Part shown: positions 48,190 to 56,623 of the stretch, one piece after another
Numbering within the stretch: the first letter of the stretch is position 1
Layout: each line of letters opens with the position of its first letter
Assembly: GCF_028623165.1 (NCBI RefSeq)
Contig: NZ_CP117768.1
Coordinates: forward strand, 4,774,001-4,838,000
DNA length: 64,000 bases
Source of the DNA: Nostoc sp. UHCC 0926
GTDB taxonomy: Bacteria > Cyanobacteriota > Cyanobacteriia > Cyanobacteriales > Nostocaceae
Direction: 5' to 3'
Notes under the pieces: generated by a model
Database searches by the model: none
Seen by the model: only the letters and a program-made list of their open reading frames with translations
Told to the model about the DNA's origin: nothing
Position numbers and translations under genes: made by a program

Positions 48190-48432
48190 AGATTAGAAGA
48201 TCAAGAGCCTGTTGGCGCACCAGCAAAATTCAGTATGGAACAAGTAATCGAATTGTTTGCCTTGGCATGTTCTACACCGTCCGATTACGGAAGACCAATA
48301 AGTCATTGGACGGCAAGAGAACTTGCAGACGAAATCATGAAACAAGGGATTATTGAATGCATATCTGTTCGCTATGTAGGAAGATTATTAGAGGAAGCAG
48401 AACTTCAACGCAAGTTTTTTCAGTTAGCATGA
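48190..48432 (+). pseudogene. IS630-family transposase remnant (N-terminal HTH fragment)
   Basis: The frame reads EPVGAPAKFSMEQVIELFALAC, then GRPISHWTARELADEIMKQGI and SVRYVGRLLEEAELQ. This is the helix-turn-helix region of IS630-type transposases. It begins after a stop without a proper N-terminus and ends at a stop where the DDE domain should begin, so it is a fragment. Confidence 0.8.
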
Positions 48433-48478
48433 TTTGAAAAATCGAATCCTCCATTTTATCGACTACTTTAATCAAACA

Positions 48479-48730
48479 ATGGCTAAACCTTTTAAGTGGA
48501 CATATAAAGGCAAAGTTTTGGCTCTTTAATGGTTTGCTTATTTCCGCCGCCTTGTACTAGAAACAGGCGATTGGGCTGTATGGTGTCCAGAATTACCTGG
48601 CTGTACTTCAGCAAGAGAAACTGAAGAAGAAGCTTTGGAAAATATTAAAGAAGCAATTCAATTGTATTTACAGCCGGAATCAATTGAGTTAGCTCCTGGT
48701 GCGATCGCACGAGAGATTATCGTCTCATGA
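48479..48730 (+). pseudogene. hicB-like antitoxin gene with an in-frame nonsense codon
   Basis: The frame from ATG 48479 gives MAKPFKWTYKGKVLAL, then TAA at 48527-48529, then in the same frame WFAYFRRLVLETGDWAVWCPELPGCTSARETEEEALENIKEAIQLYL. This is the HicB antitoxin pattern (W.A.CPELPGC.S.G.T.EEAL.NI.EAI..YL). No start codon follows the stop before the conserved part, so this copy is probably dead. Confidence 0.75.
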
Positions 48731-48764
48731 GCGATCGTAAAATTTAGTAGTTAAGGGAAGAGTT

Positions 48765-48974
48765 ATGACTGAAATTGTATTTCTCGTTGAAGATGATCCA
48801 GATGGTGGTTATACAGCTAGAGCTTTAAGCGAGTCAATTTTTACTCAGGCTGACGATATAGAAACACTACGGGAAATGATCCGTGATGCGGTTCACTGCC
48901 ATTTTCCTAATGAACACAACCGTCCTAAAATCATTCGGTTACACATAGTCCGTGATGAGGTAATAGCTTCTTGA
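48765..48974 (+). CDS. HicB-like antitoxin, small intact gene
   Basis: This 69-aa protein reads MTEIVFLVEDDPDGGYTARALSESIFTQADDIETLREMIRDAVHCHF. It has the short HicB-like fold of stand-alone antitoxins (beta-beta-beta-alpha with DGGYTARA). It overlaps the start of a broken hicA, so it would be the antitoxin of that pair, now without a working toxin. GGGAAG precedes the ATG. Confidence 0.8.
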   Translation: MTEIVFLVEDDPDGGYTARALSESIFTQADDIETLREMIRDAVHCHFPNEHNRPKIIRLHIVRDEVIAS

Positions 48975-49214
48975 AACTCCCACGAGACTTAATATGGTTC
49001 AGAATTAGTTAACGCTTTAGCTCGTCTGGGATATGAGATTAGTCATCAAAAGGGTAGCCACATTCGGTTAACTACTCAACAGAATGGTGAGCATCATATC
49101 ACGGTTCCTGCTCATGACCCTATTAAAATTGGTACACTTAACGCCATACTGCGAGATGTTGCTGCTCATGCTGGTTTAACTCGTGACGAATTACTTGCAT
49201 TGCTTTTTCCATAG
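48971..49214 (+). pseudogene. hicA toxin gene disrupted by a one-base frameshift
   Basis: TTG at 48971 overlaps the hicB stop and reads LKLPRDLI. A one-base change of frame near 48993-48996 leads into GSELVNALARLGYEISHQKGSHIRLTT...HHITVPAHDPIKIGTLNAILRDVAAHAGLTRDELLALLF, which is a full HicA (with the G-S-H-I RNA-cleaving histidine). Restoring one base would give a normal toxin. A sequencing error is also possible. Confidence 0.78.
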
Positions 49215-49333
49215 CGATAAATGAGTGAGTGTAATTAATGTTTAATAAATTCACTTATAACTAAAACTTTAGTTGCCGCAGCTACGCCAAGCTCTAATTA
49301 TTATGTATATTTATTTAATTTCTGGAAATGCGA

Positions 49334-49591
49334 TCACTCCATGCGGTAGTGGTGCAAACAATCATAAGCAGTTATCCCAAATACTTGCCGAAAGCCGCGC
49401 TTGAGTGTATAATCATTCAGCCCTACTTGTCGAGCTAGAGTTCTTAAAGAAGGTGGCTTGTGCATATGGCGCAGCAAAATGTCTCGCGCATGACAGATTT
49501 TCTCAATATCTGCTGAACGTAAAAGTCTCGGCTGAGTAATTTGCTGGCTTGTTTGAGCGACTTGCTCCAATCGCAGGGCAGCGAGTTCCAA
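49334..49591 (-). pseudogene. AraC-family regulator fragment
   Basis: The 85-residue frame contains the first half of an AraC helix-turn-helix (HMHKPPSLRTLARQVGLNDYTLKRGFRQVFGITAYDCLHHYRME), then stops where the family continues with a second HTH. The N-terminal effector domain is also missing. It appears to be a decayed regulator. Confidence 0.75.
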
Positions 49592-50063
49592 TGCTTTGCT
49601 TATCGCGCTTTTATTAAGTTTGGTGATCCTGCTCCCAAGCGTTTGAAATCCGCGTTGGAGAGTGCGATCGCATTATCACCGAAGCCTACCAAACTATGGC
49701 GATCGCTTTACTAACATCAATCTCTTACTTTCGGTAAAACAATATAGCTGTTCAGTTGTTTGTTAAATATCATCACTTACTTAGAAATCCTCTCTGAATT
49801 CAAAGGGGATTTTCCTGATTTTAAAAAGATGCGCGATCTAATTAAGCTAACCACAAGTAAAGTAGTGCGATCGCGCCGATTTGAGTATCTAACTCCTGCT
49901 TGCCGGCTCAACCATTTTTCGAGTCTGCGGTTTGGGATTTTTCCCTTTGTAGCGATACCACCACATAATAAAGCCTGTAAATATGCAATTAAAATGCATA
50001 ACATTATTAAGCCGACTACGGGAAGCAATCGGCATAACAAATTCATGATAATTTAGTTGCAAT
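49592..50063. other. 472-bp stretch without a convincing gene, downstream of the desaturase
   Basis: HIP1-like octamers occur at several points. A minus-strand frame at 49777-50046 starts 17 bp after the desaturase gene and would give one transmembrane helix (about residues 9-31) plus a basic tail, but it has no ribosome site and overlaps competing frames. I regard it as unproven. Confidence 0.35.
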
Positions 50064-50921
50064 TTAGCCGTGAGTTGCACCTTGAGGAGGACGCGAAACA
50101 ACTTTTTTGGCTAAACCCAAAGTCTGCAAAACAAGGATGCTCCACCAAGTAACATCAATTTCCCACCAAGACAACCCAGATTTTGCCATGTGGGGATAAG
50201 TATGATGGTTGTTGTGCCATCCTTCTCCATAGGTAACGATGGATACCCACCAAAGATTACGAGCGCCATCATTGGCATCAAAGGTGCGATAACCCCACAG
50301 GTGTGATGCTGAGTTCACAAACCAGGTTGAGTGCCAAAGCAAGACACACCTGACAAACACTCCGTAAATCACAAAAGGCCATCCTCCTAAGGCATATAGC
50401 AGCAGCCCGAAGGGTATTTGCAACAGCAAGAAGTAGCGATCCAGCCAGCAATAAAAGGGTTGTCTTGCTAGATCAGGGGCATATTTTTTATAGGTTTCAT
50501 AGTCAAAAAATTCTGGACGTGGGTAGAAAATCCACAGGATATGGCTCCACCAAAATCCTCTTTGGGCAGAGTAGGGGTCTAAATTGATATCTTCCGTGTG
50601 GGCGTGATGCTGGCGGTGTCCACCTACCCAAAAAATTGGCCCGCCTTGCAAAGCCAGCGCTCCAATCAGGGCGATCGCATACTCTAACCACTTGGGAACT
50701 TGGAAACTCCGATGGCTCAGTAGTCGGTGATATCCCAGGCAAATACCAATGCTCCCGAATAACCAGTGCAGAAACACTAGCAAACCTAATGCTGACCAGG
50801 AGAAAAACCAAGGTGCCAGAAGTGCTAAAGCATGAAATGTAGCAAAAAATACTACATTTGTCCAACTGAGCCGAGGTGAGTTGCCTCTCTCAGGGGCGAT
50901 CGCCCCAAAATTTGCGGTCAT
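50064..50921 (-). CDS. desC: Acyl-lipid delta-9-type fatty acid desaturase
   Basis: This 285-aa integral membrane desaturase has the three histidine boxes HRLLSH, HRQHH and HNNHH in the usual order, with hydrophobic spans between them. It probably introduces the first double bond into acyl chains of membrane lipids, using ferredoxin. The ATG at 50921 (MTANFGAIAP) is preceded by AGGAA. It is divergent from a TetR-type regulator gene and the two share a promoter region with two matching palindromes. Confidence 0.92.
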   Translation of the reverse strand: MTANFGAIAPERGNSPRLSWTNVVFFATFHALALLAPWFFSWSALGLLVFLHWLFGSIGICLGYHRLLSHRSFQVPKWLEYAIALIGALALQGGPIFWVGGHRQHHAHTEDINLDPYSAQRGFWWSHILWIFYPRPEFFDYETYKKYAPDLARQPFYCWLDRYFLLLQIPFGLLLYALGGWPFVIYGVFVRCVLLWHSTWFVNSASHLWGYRTFDANDGARNLWWVSIVTYGEGWHNNHHTYPHMAKSGLSWWEIDVTWWSILVLQTLGLAKKVVSRPPQGATHG

Positions 50922-50980
50922 AAAAATTCCTGTTGATGGAGGATAAAGCGATTTGCTTGTCACCTGTAGGGTAGAGTAAA

Positions 50981-51042
50981 GCAAGTATCACTTACATTTG
51001 TTATGCTAGCAGAACTCTGATATCCGTGCAAGTGCCACTTGC
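50981..51042. promoter_or_regulatory. Two related palindromic operators between desC and the TetR gene
   Basis: Site 2 at 51028-51042 is a perfect inverted repeat GCAAGTG-C-CACTTGC. Site 1 at 50981-50995 is the related GCAAGTATCACTTAC. Both lie in the 129-bp gap of the divergent genes, a common place for TetR operators. Control of the desaturase and of the regulator itself is inferred. Confidence 0.68.
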
Positions 51043-51050
51043 ATTTCTCT

Positions 51051-52280
51051 ATGTCGTCTCAACTCATTTCCACTCGTCAACGCCTGATTCAAGCTGCACT
51101 TGAGTTGTTTTCTGCTCAGGGGGTTAGCGCTACCACAACCCGCCAAATTGCTGAAAAAGCTGAAGTCAACGAAGTAACTCTATTTCGGAATTTTGGCAAT
51201 AAGCATGGACTGCTTTTAGCTGTGCTGGAAGAGTCCGCAGCCTTCAAGGATTTAGGTGAGTCGCTGGTGCGGCGGGCAACGCCTCCCGGCAATGTCTACC
51301 AAGCTCTTAAAGATTATGCAAGTGATAGCTTACATGCATTAGAACGAGTGCCAGAGTTCGTGCGGTCTGTGGTCGGTGAAGCCGACCAATTCCCCGCAGA
51401 AAATCGCCGCGCACTAGGCAGGGGAGTAACAGAGGCAAACCGCTATGTAGCTCAGTATTTAGCTACTGTAATCCAGCAAGGACACTTAAATACCTATTTA
51501 CCCGCAGAAAAATTAGCTAGTTTGCTAAATGGGATGATCTTGGGATATGCCGTAATTGAGTTCACCAGCGAATTTCACGAACTTTGGGAGGATCGGGATG
51601 ATTTTTTGGAAAATTTGGTGGAGTTGTTTTTACATGGAGCCATGTCATCTTCAGCGGAATCAGCAACAAACTCCTTACAAGGAGGCTTCATTACCACAGA
51701 AGTAGCTGATTTACCAGCTAGTTTAGTTCATGAAATTCTGCAACAAGCCAGAAAATGGGGACTACGAGATTATGCCTTAGCTTATGTGTTATTTGGGGCT
51801 GGATTATCTGCCACAGAAATAATTAGCTTGGAGCGATCGCACCAAATCTGCGATACTCAAGGGCACTTTCTGCAAATCACAATCCCAGGACTTGTTCGTC
51901 AAGTACCTGTGAATCAGTGGATTCTGGGCAAACGCTATGGCTCTTTTACCAATAATCCTCTAATCAAATTGCTGAAAAGTCGTAAAGATGCTCAAACAGC
52001 CATGTTTTTGAATGAAACAGGCAAACCGCTCTCAGAATCAGAGCTTGAGACACGTTGGCAAGTATGGAGTGATGGACTGTTAACTCCCCAAGGACAAAGG
52101 CCAGTAATTGCCCAGGCACAACAAACCTGGCGTGTAGAAATGTTAATGCGGGGGATCACCTTAGAAAACCTAAGTATTTTAACAAGTTGCGATCGCAACC
52201 AATTACAACCCTATGCCCGCCGAGCCAGAGAAAAAGCTGCTCTAGAGCAAGCCACCCGTTTGGATCATAAGCCAGGATAG
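51051..52280 (+). CDS. TetR-family regulator fused to a tyrosine-recombinase-like domain lacking catalytic residues
   Basis: This 409-aa protein is about twice the usual TetR length. Residues about 1-190 are a TetR repressor (RQRLIQAALELFSAQGVSATTTRQIAEKAEVNEVTLFRNFGNKHGLL). Residues about 215-400 read like a phage integrase catalytic domain: ARKWGLRDYALAYVLFGAGLSATEIISLERS, then LVRQVPVNQWI, KPLSESELETRWQVW and RVEMLMRGITLENLSILTSCDRNQL. The first Arg (GLR in integrases) is Ser, and the HxxR and LGH positions are changed, so it should not cut DNA. I start at ATG 51051. Confidence 0.82.
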   Translation: MSSQLISTRQRLIQAALELFSAQGVSATTTRQIAEKAEVNEVTLFRNFGNKHGLLLAVLEESAAFKDLGESLVRRATPPGNVYQALKDYASDSLHALERVPEFVRSVVGEADQFPAENRRALGRGVTEANRYVAQYLATVIQQGHLNTYLPAEKLASLLNGMILGYAVIEFTSEFHELWEDRDDFLENLVELFLHGAMSSSAESATNSLQGGFITTEVADLPASLVHEILQQARKWGLRDYALAYVLFGAGLSATEIISLERSHQICDTQGHFLQITIPGLVRQVPVNQWILGKRYGSFTNNPLIKLLKSRKDAQTAMFLNETGKPLSESELETRWQVWSDGLLTPQGQRPVIAQAQQTWRVEMLMRGITLENLSILTSCDRNQLQPYARRAREKAALEQATRLDHKPG

Positions 52281-52353
52281 GGAGTATCAGTGAACAGTTA
52301 ACAGTGAACTGATGACTGATAACTGAATCGGTCAGCATGATGCAGTTAAACGA

Positions 52354-52776
52354 TTAAGGTAAAACAACAGAGGTTTCTCTACTATTGTTGTTTGCACCAT
52401 TCAAGATTGTAGCTGTACTTTCAGATGGGGATTGGGTGTTACTCGAACGGCGTGATAATTTCTTGCGTGGCTTGCCTCCCGCCTGCATATATTGCAAACT
52501 GTCTTTGCCATAATGGGTTGCCACACTCATTAACATCTTTTCAGAGTAGCCGCGCAATTCTTCTTCAATTAGAGAGAGGCGACCTGCCATTTCATCTATG
52601 CTAGAGAGTAAAGTGTTGTAGGTTGATAGCTGGGTTTGCAAGGTTTGGATGCGGCTGTCGTAGTCTGTCAAATTTAATCCGTTGCCAAATTCTAGCGTCG
52701 GGCTAATCGATCGCATTCCTGCAATTCGACGGAGAGCGTTTTCGAGAGTCAGTGAACTGCGTTTTAGTCGTGCCAT
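52354..52776 (-). CDS. Conserved-looking small coiled-coil protein of unknown function
   Basis: This 140-aa protein has no recognised family. Residues about 38-90 are predicted by eye as coiled coil (YDSRIQTLQTQLSTYNTLLSSIDEMAGRLSLIEEELRGYSEKML). The N-terminus is basic, and the C-terminus is serine/asparagine-rich and low in complexity, with KPRKKLSRRSS. No membrane segment. It is convergent with the TetR-recombinase gene. Confidence 0.7.
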   Translation of the reverse strand: MARLKRSSLTLENALRRIAGMRSISPTLEFGNGLNLTDYDSRIQTLQTQLSTYNTLLSSIDEMAGRLSLIEEELRGYSEKMLMSVATHYGKDSLQYMQAGGKPRKKLSRRSSNTQSPSESTATILNGANNNSRETSVVLP

Positions 52777-52899
52777 GAAATGCGCTCCTGAAGAAGGTTA
52801 TAGGGTTACTGCATATACTTTAGCCAATGCAACCATAAACTTCTCTGAGAAATAATTCGGAAAAATTAAAGCAAATCAAGATCGGCCTAATTATTTTTA

Positions 52900-53292
52900 G
52901 TGGATTGTACTGAGGTATTTATTAATTTTGTAAAAAAAGTAACATTAAATAAGCAACAGATACCTCAAAGTCGTTTTGAGGTACTTCAAAGTCGTTTTGA
53001 GGTACTCCAAAGTCGTTTTGAGGTACTTCAAAGTCGTTTTGAGGTACTTCAAAGTCGTTTTGAGGTACTTCAAAGTCGTTTTGAGGTACTCCAAAGTCGT
53101 TTTGAGGTACTCCAAAGTCGTTTTGAGGTACTCCAAAGTCGTTTTGAGGTACTCCAAAGTCGTTTTGAAGTATTAGATGATGAGTTTTCTTGCCTTAACC
53201 CGATTTACGGCGAAGGCGATCGCGTTGAAAAGTATCATAAATATAATTCAACTATAGGAGTCCTATTTGATTGCGTGAAAAAAACTCAGTAA
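52900..53292 (+). CDS. Heptad-repeat ORF over a 21-bp tandem array (doubtful gene)
   Basis: A GTG-started frame of 130 codons contains about ten copies of the heptapeptide VLQSRFE encoded by the 21-bp repeats at 52961-53173, then a unique tail DDEFSCLNPIYGEGDRVEKYHKYNS. The heptad could form a coiled coil. The array is also open in another plus-strand frame (52976-53176) and on the minus strand (52945-53157), so openness alone proves nothing. There is no strong ribosome site. Confidence 0.35.
   Translation: MDCTEVFINFVKKVTLNKQQIPQSRFEVLQSRFEVLQSRFEVLQSRFEVLQSRFEVLQSRFEVLQSRFEVLQSRFEVLQSRFEVLQSRFEVLDDEFSCLNPIYGEGDRVEKYHKYNSTIGVLFDCVKKTQ
52961..53173. repeat. Tandem array of ten 21-bp repeats
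   Basis: Ten nearly identical units of CAAAGTCGTTTTGAGGTACT plus one base follow each other with only T/C variation at one site. The period is a multiple of three, which leaves several frames open. There are no spacers, so this is not CRISPR. Confidence 0.95.
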
Positions 53293-53515
53293 ACTTATGA
53301 CCCTAAGTTGGTAAAACACATTTATGTGGTGACACCGCTCACGAGCACGAGTAATGAATACTTTCAGCCACCCATTCTACTTAATAGCCCTTTTGTATAG
53401 CGCGACTATATATTGATGTCACGAATGGCGATCGCCATACATAGTTTTTAACCAATAGACCTCTTGCAAAAGTCCCAGAGGCGTGGGACAAGTAGGTTAG
53501 AGTTGGGTAGCATTG

Positions 53516-53703
53516 ATGACTTACGAACAAGTAAAGAGCCTGAAGCCTGAAGCCTGAAGCCTGAAGACTTTAAACGCTTGTGTGGTGTACGTCCAGAGAC
53601 TTTTAACCAGATGCTAGAGATAGTGCGCTCGCTATTACCGAAACCTTTATCCAACTTAGATTTGGAGCGTTTTAGACACTGGACGAATCACAACAGTATG
53701 TGA
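53516..53703 (+). pseudogene. IS5-like transposase N-terminal fragment, frame broken by GCCTGAA expansion
   Basis: The reading starts MTYEQVKSLKPE and, after a frameshift, continues DFKRLCGVRPETFNQMLEIVRSLLPKPLSNLDLERF, the N-terminal pattern of IS5-type transposases. Four copies of GCCTGAA lie at 53538-53565. With only two copies the frame would be continuous (KSLKPEDFKRL), so two extra units (14 bp) broke it. It ends at a stop after about 60 residues. Confidence 0.75.
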
Positions 53704-54064
53704 ACAGGGTATTTTATCTCAAATCTAAGTGGTATAAGCGTTTTGGGCTATTCGTTTAAATCTTTGTGAGAAATCCGGGTTAAGCTTTTGTTTACGAATC
53801 AGCTCTTAAAACTCTAGAGAAATTGTTAAGATACTGGGATCGGGTTGCAAATAGATCAGAAATACCATACTGTTTACCCAAGGTTTTGACAAACAAATAG
53901 CTGCTACCATTGGCTATCATGCTATACAGAGGTTGTTCTGGATGGTAAACTAATTGAGCAATGGTTGAAAACCAACGGAGTACACTTGTTTAATGAGTTA
54001 AATGAATAAGAAATTGATATAAATTAGAGTTAAGTGGTTATGCTACTGACTAAGATGGGTCTAA

Positions 54065-54178
54065 TTAGGGAACTCCAAAAAATAAATTATCCAATTTCTG
54101 GACTTCACTGCGACTTCCCCTCCCCCTGCTCCCTGCATCTATAGCGATGATATATTTTTTTATTTGGAAGTCCCATAG
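54065..54178. mobile_element. MITE-like element, left of the cyclase cassette
   Basis: A non-coding segment of about 112 bp has terminal inverted repeats. It opens with TA-GGGAACTCC-AAAAAATAA and closes with TTATTT-GGAAGTCCC-aTA. A second, related element lies at 56729-56837. TA dinucleotides at the borders suggest mariner-like target-site duplication. Confidence 0.6.
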
Positions 54179-54193
54179 ATAAGGGAGATTTTT

Positions 54194-54766
54194 ATGGATG
54201 AGGTTTCTAGCAAATTGCTAGTAATTTTTCAAAACGTTAATGATTGGTTGAAGTTTGCAGAAGCAAAGAATGGTATCCTGCTTGCTTTTGCAGGTGCTGG
54301 AATTACTGCAACTGTAACTATTTTAGCTACAGCACAAAAGATCCCGCATTTTTTACAGATTGGGCTGCTAATAACAACCTCTCTGCTTTGCGTTTGTGCT
54401 TTAATTTGTTCACTATCTTTCCTTCCTAAAACAAATTTGGAGAGCCTTGTGCGGGCGAAAACAAAACAACTTAACCAATCAAGAATTCAATTGAAAGATA
54501 CAGATAATTTATATTTTTTTGGACATTTGCAAAAATATCATTCAACAGAATTACTAGACACACTAAACAAGCATTATTTTGAAGGTAAGGTAAATATACC
54601 TTATAAAAAAGAATATCAAGATATAGCAAGTCAAATCACAATCAATGCTGAAATTACATTCCTGAAATTTAAGTTTTTCACATATGCCATATATACCTTA
54701 CTGGCTTCTATTATAGTAATTCCCTGTTCAGCTATGATAAGTTTAGTAATTTACAGGAGTCTTTAA
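54194..54766 (+). CDS. Pycsar-type transmembrane effector-like protein (PycTM/DUF5706-like)
   Basis: This 190-aa protein has the layout of PycTM effectors. It has an N-terminal helix with WLKFAEAKNGILLAFAGAGI (compare the ADaKag-type motif of DUF5706), two transmembrane helices at about residues 27-47 and 53-77, a soluble charged segment (about 80-155), and a C-terminal hydrophobic hairpin (about 160-189). GGGAG precedes the ATG. The gene for a nucleotide cyclase-like protein follows after 105 bp. In Pycsar systems such an effector binds cyclic CMP or UMP and disrupts the membrane. That role is inferred. Confidence 0.75.
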   Translation: MDEVSSKLLVIFQNVNDWLKFAEAKNGILLAFAGAGITATVTILATAQKIPHFLQIGLLITTSLLCVCALICSLSFLPKTNLESLVRAKTKQLNQSRIQLKDTDNLYFFGHLQKYHSTELLDTLNKHYFEGKVNIPYKKEYQDIASQITINAEITFLKFKFFTYAIYTLLASIIVIPCSAMISLVIYRSL

Positions 54767-54871
54767 TATTTATTGTATTTATAAGAATAATTATCAATTA
54801 ATTTGATTCACAAAACTACTGATATAAGTTTGCGTAAAATAGAATTTTTGAGAACAACAAGGTTAAATTAT

Positions 54872-56623
54872 ATGGACAGGACTATAGTTCAACTCGATCT
54901 TGCTAAGTCTACAAAATTTATAGAAAATTTACCTTTTAAAGGTAATAATGGTGAGGAAATACGAAAATTTCTTACTAATCGTATTGAAGAATTGGTCAAG
55001 AATGCTATTGATAAATCAATTACTAACAGTGATGAGATAGAACCTAACAAGGCTATAGTAGATGGATATATATTAGGTTTTAAAAATACTGAAAGTGCCT
55101 ATTCTTTTGTGAAAAAATTTTGCGAAGATGTTAATATACGTAATAAGAGTAATTTGGAGAACGTGGAATGGTTATTTCGCATTGGTGCAGTAAAAGGCGA
55201 TGTTGATTTTTGTCAGTCTAGTCCTAACCCATATGTAGGAAAACCTTTCATACCACTAAAAGAATTAGCAGCAGAATTAGAAGAGGAAGCATACGATGGA
55301 TGGTTTTTTATCGATAATTCAGTATATAAAGATTTCTCTGATGATATAAAAAATAATTTCTCCTCTCGCTGGTATAAAAATAAGCATAACCAAACAAAAC
55401 ATGCTTGGGAGTGTCAAATGATGTCTTCTACAAATCCACAGAGGAAACCATCTGAAGATGAAGATGACCTCAGAAGTGACCGCTTTGTTGACTACACCCA
55501 ACTTCGCGATTTGCTAAAAGCTAGGGAGTGGCTACAGGCAAATGAAGAAACTCTGGCTGTCATGCTGAAAGCAACTGGTAGTCAAAAAGAAGGCGAGTTA
55601 AGTTCTATATATATCGAAAAGCTTCCCTGTACTGACTTACACACTATTGACCAACTCTGGGAAAAATATAGCGGTGAATACTTTGGCTTTAGTGAGCAAA
55701 AGCGCATCTGGGAAAGAGTTGGGAAGAACTACAACAAGTTTGGCAACTATGTTGGATGGAGAACGGGATTAAGAGGAATTAATCCATTTGCCAAGTGGAT
55801 TACTCGCCAAGAGCTAACTTTTAACACTACATTTAAAAAAGGACAGCTCCCGTTCTGGGATGTGTCCGAGATGATAACTATTCCTGAATTTTTACGTAAA
55901 GTCTATGAACGGGCTGGGATTAAATTTCTTTTACCTTATATTGCAAGCAAAGAAAAATTTACTGAATGCAGGATATTAGACAGGCTTGCAAAGTGTAGTT
56001 CAATCATAGAAGCTAAAGGTAAGCAGCCACAGATAAGGAAGAAGATAAGTTCACAACCATCTGATGACGATGAACTCAAAAGCGAGCGCAATCTAAGCCA
56101 CAGATACGATAAATTACGTGACCTGCTAATGAAACGAAAATGGAACGCAGCAGATAAAGAAACCTATTCAGTAATGCTTCTTGCTGTAAATCGTAACGAA
56201 GATGAGCGGATTACGAAAGACGAAATTTTAGAATTTCCTTGTATCGACTTATGCACAATAGATCGGTTGTGGATTACATACAGCGGAGAACACTTTGGCT
56301 TCAGCGTTCAAAAGAAAATTTACCAAAAAGTCGGCGGTGTACTTGATGGAAAATTTAACAAAGAAACTTGGAAAAAATTTACCTGTGAGGTTGGATGGAG
56401 AGTAGACCAAACCTGGACTGCCGACAGGCAAGTTACTTCTGATGATATCATAGTCCAAGATGGATACTTCCCACGGTGGTATATTTTTAATGAATTGAAT
56501 CCGTCAGAAGGGTGGCAATCGTTGAGTTGGAATGTAATGACATTTCATTCTAATAAGGCTTGGTTTAACTTCAAGAACATCTTTTCTCGCATCCATGCTT
56601 GTAAAGGGGGCATCCCAATTTAG
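54872..56623 (+). CDS. Class III nucleotide cyclase-like domain fused to two GUN4 domains
   Basis: This 583-aa protein starts at ATG 54872 (AAGG about ten bases before). Residues about 1-180 resemble a Pycsar-type class III cyclase: IVQLDLAKSTKFI (first metal Asp, about 9), AIVDGYILGFKN (second Asp, about 64), RIGAVKGDVDF (about 103) and NPYVGKPFIPLKELA. Residues about 208-330 and 411-537 are GUN4 domains, each with PC.DL.TID.LW..YSGE.FGFS.QK.I and VGWR. GUN4 binds tetrapyrroles in chlorophyll control. The last residues (KGGIPI) are encoded inside an inverted repeat, so the C-terminus may be altered. It is AT-rich, like the effector gene. Confidence 0.85.
   Translation: MDRTIVQLDLAKSTKFIENLPFKGNNGEEIRKFLTNRIEELVKNAIDKSITNSDEIEPNKAIVDGYILGFKNTESAYSFVKKFCEDVNIRNKSNLENVEWLFRIGAVKGDVDFCQSSPNPYVGKPFIPLKELAAELEEEAYDGWFFIDNSVYKDFSDDIKNNFSSRWYKNKHNQTKHAWECQMMSSTNPQRKPSEDEDDLRSDRFVDYTQLRDLLKAREWLQANEETLAVMLKATGSQKEGELSSIYIEKLPCTDLHTIDQLWEKYSGEYFGFSEQKRIWERVGKNYNKFGNYVGWRTGLRGINPFAKWITRQELTFNTTFKKGQLPFWDVSEMITIPEFLRKVYERAGIKFLLPYIASKEKFTECRILDRLAKCSSIIEAKGKQPQIRKKISSQPSDDDELKSERNLSHRYDKLRDLLMKRKWNAADKETYSVMLLAVNRNEDERITKDEILEFPCIDLCTIDRLWITYSGEHFGFSVQKKIYQKVGGVLDGKFNKETWKKFTCEVGWRVDQTWTADRQVTSDDIIVQDGYFPRWYIFNELNPSEGWQSLSWNVMTFHSNKAWFNFKNIFSRIHACKGGIPI

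Larger units (their letters stand above)
53293..54193. other. 901-bp accessory stretch with transposase relic and MITE-like repeat
   Basis: Contains the IS5-like remnant at 53516-53703 and the MITE-like element at 54065-54178. Between them, a short open piece at about 53809-53900 (KTLEKLLRYWDRVANRSEIPYCLPKVLTNK) looks like decayed coding DNA of unknown origin. No intact gene. Confidence 0.4.

Noticed and set aside
52961-53173. Possible CRISPR array
   Set aside because: The repeats are directly tandem without spacers, and there are no cas genes in the window.
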